Of a DNA stretch of 64,000 nt, positions 1 to 9,920 are shown piece by piece. The notes below the pieces were generated by a model. That model was not told the origin of the DNA. It saw nothing but the letters and a program-made list of their open reading frames with translations, and made no database searches. Each line of letters starts with the position of its first letter. Position 1 is the first letter of the stretch. The stretch comes from Eutypa lata (Eukaryota > Ascomycota > Sordariomycetes > Xylariales > Diatrypaceae): contig JAKULF010000010.1 in the NCBI GenBank assembly GCA_022661535.1, forward strand, positions 496,001-560,000, read 5' to 3'. The position numbers were made by a program, and so were the translations under genes.

Positions 1-989
1 GTACCCAGTGCCAAGGTCCTCGAGCCGAGGTAACATATAGATATAATTCATCGTGGATAAAGAATAAGTATCAGGATGGGTCATTCCCTATTCCTCGAAT
101 ATGTCGTGGTATTGAGTACAGTGACCAAACATGTTAAGTAATTACAAGGCTTTCTGCCTCTACTGTCACTCGCGCCTACATCCTCTGATCTCTAGATAAA
201 GCTGGTAACGGATTTTACATATATACTAGAGAGCCTCGTACACGATGTTTTAGCTCAGAAAAGACACTCACTTCTATAACACTAGTGTGTGCTATTACCA
301 ATCCGGACGAGCAAAATGTGAGATGAAATAATGTCCGATATCGCCCAGGTCCTTGGAAGATGACACTGAGACGTTGACATACAAATGTAAGTTGTTGACG
401 GTTTCGGTTAACCGAGAGAGCTCCCGGTCGAAGTAGACAGCTTTTGGTTCATATAACGTTAGTTAATACGATCTCGGAATACGATAAATCAGACAAGATG
501 ACATACCTGGACCGGGATCCATTTCTAGTCTGTCATCTAGGTAGGTTTCTGGTGGCTTCCTATTTAATAGCAAAAGGAAACCTTAGGACGGAGGTTGACC
601 GCCGATCCTCGTTAGTATGACATATATTCTTCCTTAACATGTACACGAGTTATTTAGGAGGCCTGAAACAGGGAGTCATACACAGAAGCTGATATTGTGT
701 TCTATGATCGAAAATATAACGGCCGTGGCAGGGAAGATCAGGACTATAGTAATTGGCTAGCTACTGGCGAGATAAAATGAGGTTGCAACACGAGGCTTAT
801 AACTATATGATGGTGCAATCATGGCCTCCTTGTACCAAGACTTTTAGGAGGTCTCTTTCATATCCAGCTACGACTGCACTTTTTTTTATTGTATAAAGAG
901 TACCATATCGATAACTCCCACGAACTACACTCGTTAAAATAATCAAATTATCTCATATTTTCTCCCATACCCGCCCATCTCCCCCTTTT
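1..989. other. Intergenic, AT-rich, no gene seen
   Basis: No open frame with coding character, no clear tRNA control boxes and no repeat array was seen. The stretch is unremarkable AT-rich DNA with scattered stop codons in all frames. A T-rich run near 875-890 is simple sequence. Confidence 0.6.
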
Positions 990-1421
990 TTATCTGGCCC
1001 GATCCGGGTACTGAGACTTAGTATGCCTAACGGCCCTCTCGAGAGGGAAGTCCCCGACAGTCTTAGCCGCCACCATCCAGTAGGACTTCCGGTTCCTTTT
1101 GCCGACTCTCGGCTCCGGTTCGTGGATGTAAAACGCCAACCGGTCCGGCCTCCGGCCCCGCATTACGTGCTCGGCCACCTTCCTATCGAAGTCGACCATG
1201 AACTCCGCCGGGCTCCCCCTCGTGATATTCTCCTTGAGCTCTATGATCAACGTTGGCCATGTCTCCTCGTTCCGGCGAGGCTTGAACCCCTCTTCGGCCA
1301 GGAACTCGATGCGGATTCGCGGTGGCGCGTGGCGCTGGCCGGTGAATAGCTCGAGGACTAGGTCGACCACTAGGTAGAATTGTGCTAGGTCGCCTGTTAG
1401 GTGGCCTACGTCTTGAGACAT
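990..1421 (-). CDS. Orphan small protein, 143 aa, function unknown
   Basis: This is a single-exon frame from an ATG at 1421-1419 to TAA at 992-990. I do not recognise the protein. It is charged, mostly soluble-looking, and has no signal peptide or clear membrane segment. Support for a real gene is the strong preference for G or C in third codon positions, in sharp contrast to the AT-rich DNA on both sides, and a TATA-like run on the minus strand at about 1553-1541, roughly 120 bases upstream of the ATG. The opposite strand is also open for about 108 codons, but that is a common by-product of GC-rich coding DNA and the minus frame reads better. The C-terminus ends abruptly, so a downstream exon or a truncation is possible. 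Confidence 0.5.
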   Translation of the reverse strand: MSQDVGHLTGDLAQFYLVVDLVLELFTGQRHAPPRIRIEFLAEEGFKPRRNEETWPTLIIELKENITRGSPAEFMVDFDRKVAEHVMRGRRPDRLAFYIHEPEPRVGKRNRKSYWMVAAKTVGDFPLERAVRHTKSQYPDRAR

Positions 1422-1540
1422 GATGGTTACAGGCGTGATTTCTTCTACTTGAACTGTGGTTGTATTGCTTCTCTTGGGAGATTACACCTGGTGAGGGAAG
1501 GTTTTGTGAAATCCCTGAGAACAAAGACGTTTTGTATCAT

Positions 1541-1553
1541 TTTATATATATAT
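1541..1553 (-). promoter_or_regulatory. TATA-like element upstream of the orphan gene
   Basis: An uninterrupted TATATATATAAA-type run on the minus strand lies about 120 bases upstream of the ATG at 1421, leaving room for a leader of about 90 bases. This is a positional inference only. Confidence 0.35.
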
Positions 1554-2070
1554 CGAGAGGAAACAAAGTAGACTAATAGTTTAGGAATAGGATCTGCCAT
1601 CGGCTTCTTTCAAGAAAGAAAAAAGAAAAGAAAAAACAGCTTAACAGGAATCTGGGTTGACCTGCACCAGAAACCGACGAACATCTTTGTTCTAAAACAC
1701 CACTTGCTCTTTCACGGACAATAGAGGTCTTCACAGGATCATGGGTTTATGGAGTGTTCAAATGACAAATGCTAGATCCCTTAGTTAGGTCCAATCCACG
1801 TCGGCCACGAGAATCCATATATGGAAACATTCCTATTAGAATATTTAAAACATCAATCAAGGTAGATATCTGCAATAGTGGTTATATGCTATCGCTTTGT
1901 TTAATACCTTAGATTATATTGAATAAAAGGGTGACAAAAAGAAATGAATCATCACGGAGTGGTAAAGCTACCTTTATTGATATGAGGCGCGATACAAACA
2001 TCTAAAGTTCAGAGAGTGAGCTGGATGGCAGGCGTGGGTAAAAGAAAAGGGATGAGGGCAAAAAACGAAT
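1554..2070. other. Intergenic, no gene seen
   Basis: AT-rich sequence with purine runs around 1610-1635. No coding frame was found. The A6 tract at 2061-2066 belongs to the terminator of the neighbouring Pol III unit. Confidence 0.5.
2061..2066 (-). terminator. Pol III T6 terminator
   Basis: Six consecutive T on the minus strand begin five bases beyond the discriminator base of the tRNA-like unit, as expected for RNA polymerase III termination. Confidence 0.6.
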
Positions 2071-2178
2071 GGCCACGGCGGGAATCGAACTCCGCCCCTC
2101 TCTCATCAGGGTAAAGAAGTAGTAATGATATTATGAGAAAGTATTTGTGAGAGTGTGCAACCATTACACCACGCAGCC
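2071..2178 (-). tRNA. Intron-containing tRNA-like Pol III gene, isotype unresolved (possible pseudogene)
   Basis: On the minus strand the 5' end GGCTGCG (2178-2172) pairs over 7 bp with CGTGGCC (2078-2072), using two G-U pairs, followed by a discriminator A at 2071. An A box matching TRGYNNARNNG lies at 2171-2159 and a B box GTTCGATTC at 2091-2083. A run of six T on the minus strand (2066-2061) just past the 3' end is a proper Pol III terminator. Total length is 108 nt, about 36 more than a normal tRNA, consistent with an intron in the anticodon arm, whose flanks contain CTCTCA and TGAGA segments that can pair. I could not find a loop with the conserved U33, so I assign no anticodon, and the T-stem pairs poorly in the standard register. 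It may be a tRNA, a decayed tRNA, or a tRNA-derived Pol III RNA. Confidence 0.55.
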
Positions 2179-2996
2179 TTAGGGGTAGCAGTTTGTCATT
2201 ATAATATATATACTTCGTAAGGAGTGCAGGTTAACTGCTTCGCCTGTAAACATGGTTCAGCCAGCATCTACTATCTACTAATTGACTTGGAATGATAGTT
2301 TAGACGACCGTCAATGCGTAAAGTAATGTAGGTGTTGTATTAGGTAGGTAGTGTTTGGTGGTTGCAAAACTCTAAAGCTTAATTGTCCCCGTAGCCCCCT
2401 TGAGGTTCTGGCGCTCATGGACGTGTAATCTCCGCGTCACCTTTCTAGATAGGCATTTCATGTCTTACGTGTCATTCCTTGGCTGCAAGATCCTCATCTC
2501 GCCCGTGGGACTCAACTGAGGCCATCCTAAGGTAGGAATCGTTCATCACCTAGCTAAGGGGGAGATACCTGTCAAACCATGTATTCACATTTGCACAGGT
2601 TGTTGAGGCGGGAAGAAAAAAGAATGCAGCATTAGAGTAAATAGTGGTTTGAAGTTGTATGATAGATACGAAGTTGATCCTCTAGAGCAAGTTAAAAACA
2701 AACAAAGAAACAGTTTAAAAACATCCTATGAATATATCCCACATCCAAAAAATGACCCCCCAGAGATTAATGTATATGACCAAGCAAACCCGCCGCAGCT
2801 GCAGCGGGTGGGGGAGGCGTAAGTCATCATAAAGTAGAAACCATGCCATATGAACCATATACCCATCCATCCATTCCATCCCATCTGATCCTATCTTCGT
2901 TTCCGTGCCTTGCTTTTTTTTTACCTTGGAAAACCCCCCCACGTTCAATTCGCCAAGAAACCCCTTCAAAAACCCCATGATATTAAAACCCCCACA
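2179..2996. other. Intergenic, no gene seen
   Basis: No supported coding region. Short open frames between about 2715 and 2978 lack coding character and overlap the downstream flank of the glycine-rich gene. Confidence 0.5.
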
Positions 2997-3968
2997 TTAC
3001 AGAAGAAGCGACCCGACAACCATAGCGAAGCCGGAGAATGCCACAAGACTCGTCTTGAGCGAGGGCGCACCAGCGGTGACGGGCATGGTGGGGCTGACGG
3101 AGGTGCCGTTGCTGACTGCGGTGACACCAGGGACACCCGCACCCGCCGCGCCAGCCTCGCCTGCTTCACATGCGGCGCCACCCTCACATGAAGTGCCTGC
3201 CTCACCTGCCTCACCTGCCTCACCTGCTGCACCTGCCTCGCCAGGTGATCCGGCAGACCCAGAGCTTCCAGGAGCGCCACCAGCACCAGCGCCACCGGCG
3301 CCGCCTTCACCTCCGGCACCGCCTTCTCCACCGGAGCCGCCAGCACCACCTTCACCACCAGAGCTTCCGGGAGCGCTACCAGCACCAGATCCACCGGCAC
3401 CGCCCTCACCACCAGCGCCGCCTTGACCTCCGGCACCACCTTCTCCACCGTTACCACCAGCCCCACCACTAGGCGGCGTAGCAACAGCCGTAGCCAGGGT
3501 AGTAGCGCCACCAGCACCACCAGCACCACCGCCACCAGGCGCAGCAGTCGGGGTCGGAGCGACGGTGATATCAACGGCAGTGACGCCGTTGCCCTCGATG
3601 ACGTACTTGGGGGGCGGGACGCCCTCGCCCGTGGGCTGGGCGCCGGGGCAGGTGATCTCGACGGCGGTCTCGGGGGCGCAGACGGGGCATTGGACCGTGG
3701 AGACGACGAAGCCCGGCGGCATGGCGGCGGGGGTCCACGTGGCCGGGCTGCCCTCGCACGTCTCCGTGATCGTGTAGGTCGCGCTCCACGTGCTCGTCGG
3801 GCAGGCCGCCCGGAGCACCGTCTCGTAGATCGTCGTGAATTCCGTGGCCGTGGCCGTGGCCGTCACGATGGGGGTCGTGGCACCTCCTCCGCCTACGCCT
3901 AGACCCCCCGTGGTGGTGGGCTCGCAGGAGAGGAAGACCGAGGTGCTGGTTCCGTTGTTGAACGACAT
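2997..3968 (-). CDS. Glycine-rich, collagen-like GPI-anchor-type surface protein, 323 aa
   Basis: The ATG is at 3968-3966 and the stop TAA at 2999-2997; the frame stays open further upstream but only from a non-ATG codon. The first half has Thr-rich segments and a Cys-containing block (for example CPTSTW, TETCEG, CPVCAPE) of the kind found in fungal cell-wall proteins. From about residue 145 on, the protein is dominated by GGAGGEGG- and GEAGEAGEAG-type repeats, the last part with a collagen-like Gly-X-Y rhythm. The extreme C-terminus is a hydrophobic tail ending VVGSLLL after small residues, typical of a GPI-attachment signal. A wall or plasma-membrane location is inferred. The oddity is that no signal peptide follows the ATG, so either an upstream coding exon was missed or export is unusual. 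The repeat tract is probably length-polymorphic. Confidence 0.75.
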   Translation of the reverse strand: MSFNNGTSTSVFLSCEPTTTGGLGVGGGGATTPIVTATATATEFTTIYETVLRAACPTSTWSATYTITETCEGSPATWTPAAMPPGFVVSTVQCPVCAPETAVEITCPGAQPTGEGVPPPKYVIEGNGVTAVDITVAPTPTAAPGGGGAGGAGGATTLATAVATPPSGGAGGNGGEGGAGGQGGAGGEGGAGGSGAGSAPGSSGGEGGAGGSGGEGGAGGEGGAGGAGAGGAPGSSGSAGSPGEAGAAGEAGEAGEAGTSCEGGAACEAGEAGAAGAGVPGVTAVSNGTSVSPTMPVTAGAPSLKTSLVAFSGFAMVVGSLLL

Positions 3969-6166
3969 TTTGTCTATGTGTTTGTTGTTTGTTGTTTTGT
4001 GGAGTCTGTTGTTGTATCTGTTGGGGTGTGGATGATGAGGATGATGGATGGACGGCGAAACGTCGATGGGCTGGCTACCTTGAGAGAGCGAAGGGCGGGA
4101 AGAGGAGGGCAAAACGAGTGTATTGCTGGAAAGAGAGAAAAAAAGAGTGTGGTAGCCAAGGAGGCTATGAATGAACGACTCTGTAATGGTTGGGGGTTAA
4201 TAGGAGGCTGGCGAGGTTTCTTTCTCCTGGCCTGAATGCAGGACGCTGCGGCACCTTTATAACGAAGACGGAAGGGGAAGTACGGTAAACATGAGAGTGT
4301 CTTGGAAACACCTACTAGACCTGCACTTGGGGTTCCTAGCAACGGTGCCAGGAACCGATCAACAGAGGTCCCAAGAATGGGACCTGGGATTGCGAGGCAT
4401 TCCTCTCTTTGGACGCGGGCATCGCGCAAGGCACCAAGACAAAAAAGCGCGCACGGTACGGGAGCAGCGCGAAGTAGCTATGCTGCCATGTGTGTGGATT
4501 TCAGATGAGATGAAGAACTATGCTCTTGAGATGCCTTTGGAACCTGGCCGGAATTTGCGCCTTGAGACATCGTTAAGACTAGCCATGCCAGGGAGAAGAA
4601 GGCCCGCTGGAAATGAAGGTTCTGCATCTTTCTTCCTCACGCGTTGTTTCCCGAGACACGTACCTGGCCTGGATGAAGAGCAGCAGCAGCATGTTGTCTA
4701 TTATTGCACGACGCGCCTCTTACGAGATCTTTTAGCAGCATAGAGGTCATCGATCACTCTAACCACAGCCTCTTAATTCATCAGCTGAAGACCACCAATC
4801 AATCCGAACTAAAATAGAAACTACGAGGTGAAAGACTCAATCTAATAATAATCATTCACTTGCTAGTCACTAAAAGCCACATTGAAGCAGTTCACCAGAT
4901 ACCAAGTAGGTAGGCAGTATGTGCCCTCTTTGTTTTCGACATCTCCCGCACACAGTCCGAAGACGTTCGGGAGACTTCCTAATGAGGACGGTCTCTCTCC
5001 AGAGTAATTTCCCGTATAGATGGGAATGGCAACTTGTCACTGTAAAGATGTCGAGGTGACAGTCGTGGCGACTCTGTTAATACTTTTTGATCTGAAGAGA
5101 GAAAAGGGAAGAGAAAGGAAATGAAAATCTCTGATCCCAAACTTTGGTTTTGTGGTAGTGTTTTGGTGGGGCATAGGCCGAACTGGGGTTAGTGTGTATG
5201 CACTTATCTAATCTACTTCGTACCTAATCTGCTAGTTAATCTGGCTGTCTGGCGGCGTTGAAGGAACCATGCACCTGCTAGCACCTGCTAGCCCTGGTGA
5301 TTACTTCACATTCTTAACTAAAGAACCCGAGGAACTTAGTTAATAGTGCATCGGAGAAATTTCAAGAGAAATTTGCAATAATTAATATTTGGCTGTCTAA
5401 GTCATCCTGAAGAATGCCTTGTTATTGTTATGATTCGGCGCTAGTACTGAACCATGGGCTTCACGTTCCTGACGACTGGCACGAGAACGTCAAATAAGAC
5501 ACATGTCTAACCCTACTCAAGGTGTCAGGGTGTTACTGAAATGCAATGAACAATTCTCGCATTTCCTCTAAATGGTTCTACAAAGAAGCTATTTAAGAGC
5601 CAGGTTCCGAGGCGTGTTTGTTGAGATCTGGCAGCTAATGGCTTCCTACTCCCTTGCAGACCAGTCCTCAGGCTCTCGATAGGCAATTCTGGCAATCCAG
5701 CATTTTCTGCAGTACGGCTTGTCTGAAGCTAGGTAGTAAATATATACTACAACCCAGGCACCCATCGATAGAAGTCTAGAAAGATGGTGCCCAAGGCTCT
5801 TACTCACATGGATATGTATTTATACTGCAAGCAGACATTCTTAATTACTACATAACTATATTTCCAGTTCTTCAAAGCGGAAAGAAGTGATTCAACAACT
5901 GAACGTAGCAACTTGTTTGTTAACGGTAGAGACTTGACACATGACATCCAGCAGTTGACAGCCGCCATGATACCCTACTAAACTAACCAACAGCTCCACA
6001 TTAACATCCTAAGTAAGTCAAGCCTCACCTCGGTCTAACCTACCTGGCTTATCCAGATCTAATCTAATCGACAAGCTTTACTTACCTACTGACAGACTCC
6101 CCTTCCCTCTTGCCCTCCTGCCTGCCTGCCTGTGCTAACAACAGCCAACAACCACCAAAACACACA
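3969..6166. other. Intergenic; promoter region plus unassigned sequence
   Basis: The left part is the upstream region of the glycine-rich gene. A plus-strand frame at 4291-4743 (150 codons from an ATG) is the only sizeable one. It has no recognisable motif and mixed codon character, so I do not call it. The right part has pyrimidine-rich CCTG/CCTA runs just before the FAM32A-like gene. Confidence 0.45.
4255..4261 (-). promoter_or_regulatory. TATA box upstream of the glycine-rich gene
   Basis: A TATAAAG heptamer on the minus strand lies about 290 bases upstream of the ATG at 3968. Initiation about 30 bases downstream would give a leader of roughly 260 bases with no ATG that I can see in the region examined. 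Confidence 0.4.
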
Positions 6167-6746
6167 ATGCCAGCAGACGACTACGCGGTAGCGGGAGGCG
6201 GCGCCCTGAAGCTCAAAGGCGGGAAAGTACAGAAGTCCAAGAAGAAGAGGAAGGACAAGTCGGCCGCCAATCTAGAGCGTTCGCTATCCATCATCGACGA
6301 CGACGGCGGCGACTCTGCTTCCCACTCCGCCTCTACACCCAAGGATATCATCGAGAACAAGAACAAGAAGAAGGAAAAGAAGGAAAAGCGACATGGCAAA
6401 GACGATGCAGACGGTAAGAAATCCGACGGCGACAACGACGGCGACGATGTCCCCGTCCCCGAATACAAGACGGAGGCGGAGAGACGGCATGAGGAGATTC
6501 AGAGGCGCAAGGTACGTAGGATACTGGCTGCAGAGCACGCGATATTTGCAGGATGGTGGCTTAAGCTATGAATGAACAAGAATACTAACAATCTCTCTTT
6601 CTCATACACAGCTACTGAAGATGTTCGAAGACGGTACCGCGCGACCGGAGCTGCTTAAGACGCACAAGGAGAGGGTCGAGGGCTTGAACACGTATCTCTC
6701 CAAGCTGAGCGAGCACCACGATATGCCCAAGATCGGGCCGGGATAA
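6167..6746 (+). CDS. FAM32A / DUF1754 family nuclear protein, 159 aa, two exons
   Basis: Exon 1 is 6167-6511 and exon 2 is 6612-6746. The intron (6512-6611) has a GTACGT donor, a CTAAC branch site and a CACAG acceptor, and splices in phase 0. The N-terminal half is Lys-rich and low in complexity ([20 protein letters not shown]) with an acidic stretch. The C-terminal half carries the family signature: [14 protein letters not shown] before the junction, then [10 protein letters not shown] and [13 protein letters not shown] at the end, matching the 'THKQRVE...H.D(I/M)PK' tail of animal FAM32A. In animals FAM32A is a spliceosome-associated protein; in fungi the role is not established and nuclear RNA binding is inferred from the basic N-terminus. 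A frame that skips the intron would lose the diagnostic C-terminus. The ATG at 6167 has a good context (CACAATGCC). Confidence 0.9.
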
Positions 6747-7591
6747 TCAATCCAACCTACCTACCTGCCTGCCTGCCTACCTACCTACCTATCTTTTATC
6801 TTTTCGTTCCCTGCTGGTTGCGACGAGGAATCACGGGCGGAGATTATGCGGTAGTTTTCTAGTATTGTTTTTTGATGCATTGGGCTATACCCTCGTACGG
6901 GCGTTCTTGTTTCCTGGGTTTTAGGCGTCTTCATGAATAATAATGCATACCTAGAGGCTACGTACCTATCTACCTACCCACCCTTTCAAAGGTTCATCCG
7001 CACCCATATTGGCGTTGTGAAGAGTGATGTCAATCTTTCAGTAAGCAAGCACGCAAGCTAGGTTAGCCAGTGCTAACTCAGGCCGAATGATTAGAAAGAC
7101 GAATAGATACTTAAGTTAAGTGGTTAGATGGATCACGAAGAGGGTCTTCTTCTGTGTCATAGTAATGTATGCGCATTACTATACTATGCAGAAAATTAAT
7201 TATGTGGAAATCTTTTTTAATGAGAGTTTGTCGACATGGTAGTTAACTGGGTGAGATTTCCAAATAATAGGAAAGAGAAAAAGAAGAAAACTACAGAATT
7301 TCCCCCCTTTCCCCTGGACATGACATCCCTCACATTACATCCACCAAGTTAATAGTCTCATTCTACCCATCCCCAACCCAAGTTGCGCAAAGGCTCTCGC
7401 AATTCATCCAGTCATCTTCTCACCCTTCATATGTCCATAGATATCGTGGTCCCTAGGTAAGTTGAAGAACACAAAGTCAGCTGTCCCGTCTAAAGCACAG
7501 TAACGTGGATTTCGTAGATAAAGAATAGAGTAAGTAGCTGGCTAAAAGCCCAGGTAGCTGGGTGGCGAGGCAGGGAGAGAGGAGGGTTATC
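6747..7591. other. Intergenic between convergent genes
   Basis: Shared 3' region of the FAM32A-like gene and the amylase locus. It contains the CCTA/CCTG tract and otherwise AT-rich DNA with no coding frame. Confidence 0.55.
6755..6793 (+). repeat. CCTA/CCTG tetranucleotide tract in the FAM32A 3' region
   Basis: A run of CTAC and CTGC units begins nine bases after the stop codon. It is one of many similar short tracts in the noncoding DNA of this window. Confidence 0.7.
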
Positions 7592-9920
7592 TCACAGCTT
7601 GAACCCATCCACCACATCGCGCGCCTTCGCCGCGACGTCCACCCACACAGCGACGCTCCTGGGACCAACCGAGAAAGTCCCACACCCATGTTCATCGATG
7701 ATAACCACTTCCCCCTTCTCCTTATCCTGCCCCCGTAGAATATCCGTCCAGCTCTCCCCAGCATGCCGAACACCAACATACATATTCTTCGTAGCGCGAT
7801 AGGGATGAAGGGACGCCGAGAGCAAGACAGCAAGTCCAGCTCCACCACCATTACCACTGTTATCGCTACCACTACTCTTGAAATCCATCTCCCCATGCCT
7901 CGTAAAGCCAACGCACCGCGGATCATCGAAATACGTGCTCTGGGCCCCGTAGGCCCAGTAGCGGCGCGCGAGCACCATCTTCGCGATAGTGGCGGCGGCT
8001 TGGGGGCGCGGTGGCTCGAACGTCCCTTCCTGATGACGGCGGCGGGACGCGAGGGGCCCGAAGGACCCGTACAGGTCGGCGTAGAACACGCAGGGCAGCC
8101 CGGTCTTCTCGTGCAGGAGGATGAGGGCGTAGGCGAGCGGGATGAACCACGGTTGGATTAGGGTCTGTTTGTGGTGATGGGGGTGGGGGAGGGGAGGGGT
8201 GTTAGTTATGGCTTGCTGGAGTTGTGTGTGTGTTTTGGTTGTTTTGGGAGATGGAGAGGGCTGGGGGGTGGGGTGTGTGATGTGTGGTTTAAATGTGCTG
8301 ATGCTGCTTAGGTGTCTGTCTGCTTACCTCGGACTTTTGGCCCTCTTGCTATATAGGTAGGATGTGTCTGTTAGCCTTTTCTATTATACACACAAACTAG
8401 TTTGTAAAGTCCATGCAGTAGGTCGTTTTGGTTCAACTTACTGTATCGTGATTCACAACAAATGTCTTCAAAATATGTAAGCAAGCAGATTACACAATAT
8501 CATAAAAGGGAGGATGAATTTCTTTTTCTTTTCCTTTTTTTTTTTTTTTTTTTTTTTTGCCTTTTTGTAACTTACCACCGAGTTCTCTGGTTTCAGTCTA
8601 CACAGCGAGCTATCAAATACGGTACGGAGATCGACCTGCCACTCCTCCGCCCCGGCCAGGTCGCGGAACCTCTGCACCAGCGGGATGTCGTAGAGCATCA
8701 TCTGGTGGTCGAAGCGCTCGACCAGCGCGGCCATGAACCCGGCGTCGTGGTGCCAGTACTCGCTGAGGACGAGCCAGTCCGGCCCGGCCTCCCGCCGGAT
8801 GTGCGAGACGAAGTCCGCCTGGAACGCCTGGGAGATGTGCTTCGTGGCGTCGAACCGTATGCCGCCGAGCTTGAGCTCCCGCCCCAGCCAGGTGATCCAG
8901 CGGAAGAGCTCCCCCCGCACCTCGGGGTCCGAGTGGTCGATATTGGCGAACATTCTATAATTTTAGGTAGTTAGGGGCAGGTGGTTCTTGTTCGTTTTAT
9001 ATACCTACACGATCTTCATGGTGAAAACGATTGGTCTTATATATATATGCAGTGTTTGATGTATATAAGGGGAAGAAGGCTCACAGGTAGTCGTAGTTTC
9101 CAAGATCATCATCAGCGTCGTCCGCCCATTTCTTGCCCTCCAGCCTCCAGATAGCATTCGTCTCGGTCTTCTGGTCCCAATCCACCCCCGAGAAGTGTTT
9201 CGCGTTCCATCTGAAAGCGCTATGCTTGTTCTTCCGTTCCGCGTAGTCGAACCCGGTCCAAGCCTCGATATCTTCCACTTTCCCGTCCAATTCCTCCAGG
9301 CGACCTAGGAAAATTAAATGTCAATCAGTCAGTCCCACACTCTTGCACTAGCTAGCTATGTAGCTAGTAGCTACAAGACATGGTAAGTAAGCACGGGTAT
9401 GAAATCCCAACATACTGAATTCCTTGACCCTAACCCCGCGAACCTGCTCCGTATAATCTGCCGCGGCCTTGTGGTTCACGACGATGTCGAAGAGGATATC
9501 GACGCCGCAGTCGCTAGCCCTAGCAACCAGGCGCTGGAGCTCCTCCTTGGTCCCGTACTTCGTCGGCACGCGCCCCTGCTGGTTGAACTCCCCCAGGTCG
9601 TAAAGGTCGTACGTGTCGTACCCCGTGCTGCCCTCCTCCCAGGCCTTGCAGGCCGGCGGGATCCAGAGGCATGTGATCCCCATCTCGGCTAGAGCCGGCA
9701 CCGCCCCCGACAAGCGCTCCTAGTGCTTGTAATCGGCCGGGCAGTACCACTCGAAGCCTTGGAACAGGGTCTTGTTCCTAGGGGTCGTGGTGATGGGGGT
9801 GATGACGCGCGACGGCGTAACGTTGGTTGCTGGGGTTCCGGGGTTGGGGTTCGGGTTGGGGTCATCGGAAGCGGAAACGGAAGAGGTGCCACGACCGCCG
9901 TCCTCAAGACTAGTTTCCAT
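7592..9920 (-). pseudogene. Intracellular alpha-amylase (GH13, bacterial-type/AmyD-like), six exons, premature TAG
   Basis: Exons read on the minus strand: 9920-9416, 9304-9085, 8954-8576, 8465-8442, 8348-8328 and 8164-7592, giving 1722 nt or 573 codons plus stop, with every junction in frame. There is no signal peptide. GH13 landmarks in order are LFQGFEWY near residue 55, FDIVVNH (about 144-150), the nucleophile in GIRFDATKH (D277), the acid/base in LSEYW (E307), and TFVVNHDTQEGQ (D375). The last motif is encoded by two micro-exons of 24 and 21 nt. Codon 67 is TAG (9722-9720), exactly where this family has the Trp of a KHW motif; the rest is intact. As read, translation gives 66 residues, so the allele should be null unless this is a sequencing error or readthrough occurs. 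An intact copy would hydrolyse alpha-1,4-glucans in the cytosol. Intron 3 contains a 24-nt T/A homopolymer. Confidence 0.85.
8535..8558. repeat. T24 homopolymer inside an amylase intron
   Basis: Twenty-four consecutive T on the plus strand, read as poly-A in the amylase sense, lie just downstream of the exon 3 donor. Such tracts are prone to length error in both replication and sequencing. Confidence 0.9.

Noticed and set aside
4291..4743. 150-codon plus-strand frame from an ATG
   Set aside because: No motif, no intron logic, mixed codon character and no promoter-like element; left uncalled.
8462..8575. Exon 3 of the amylase reading on through poly-Lys
   Set aside because: The Lys run is the T24 homopolymer inside the intron; a GTAAGT donor precedes it and the micro-exon follows.
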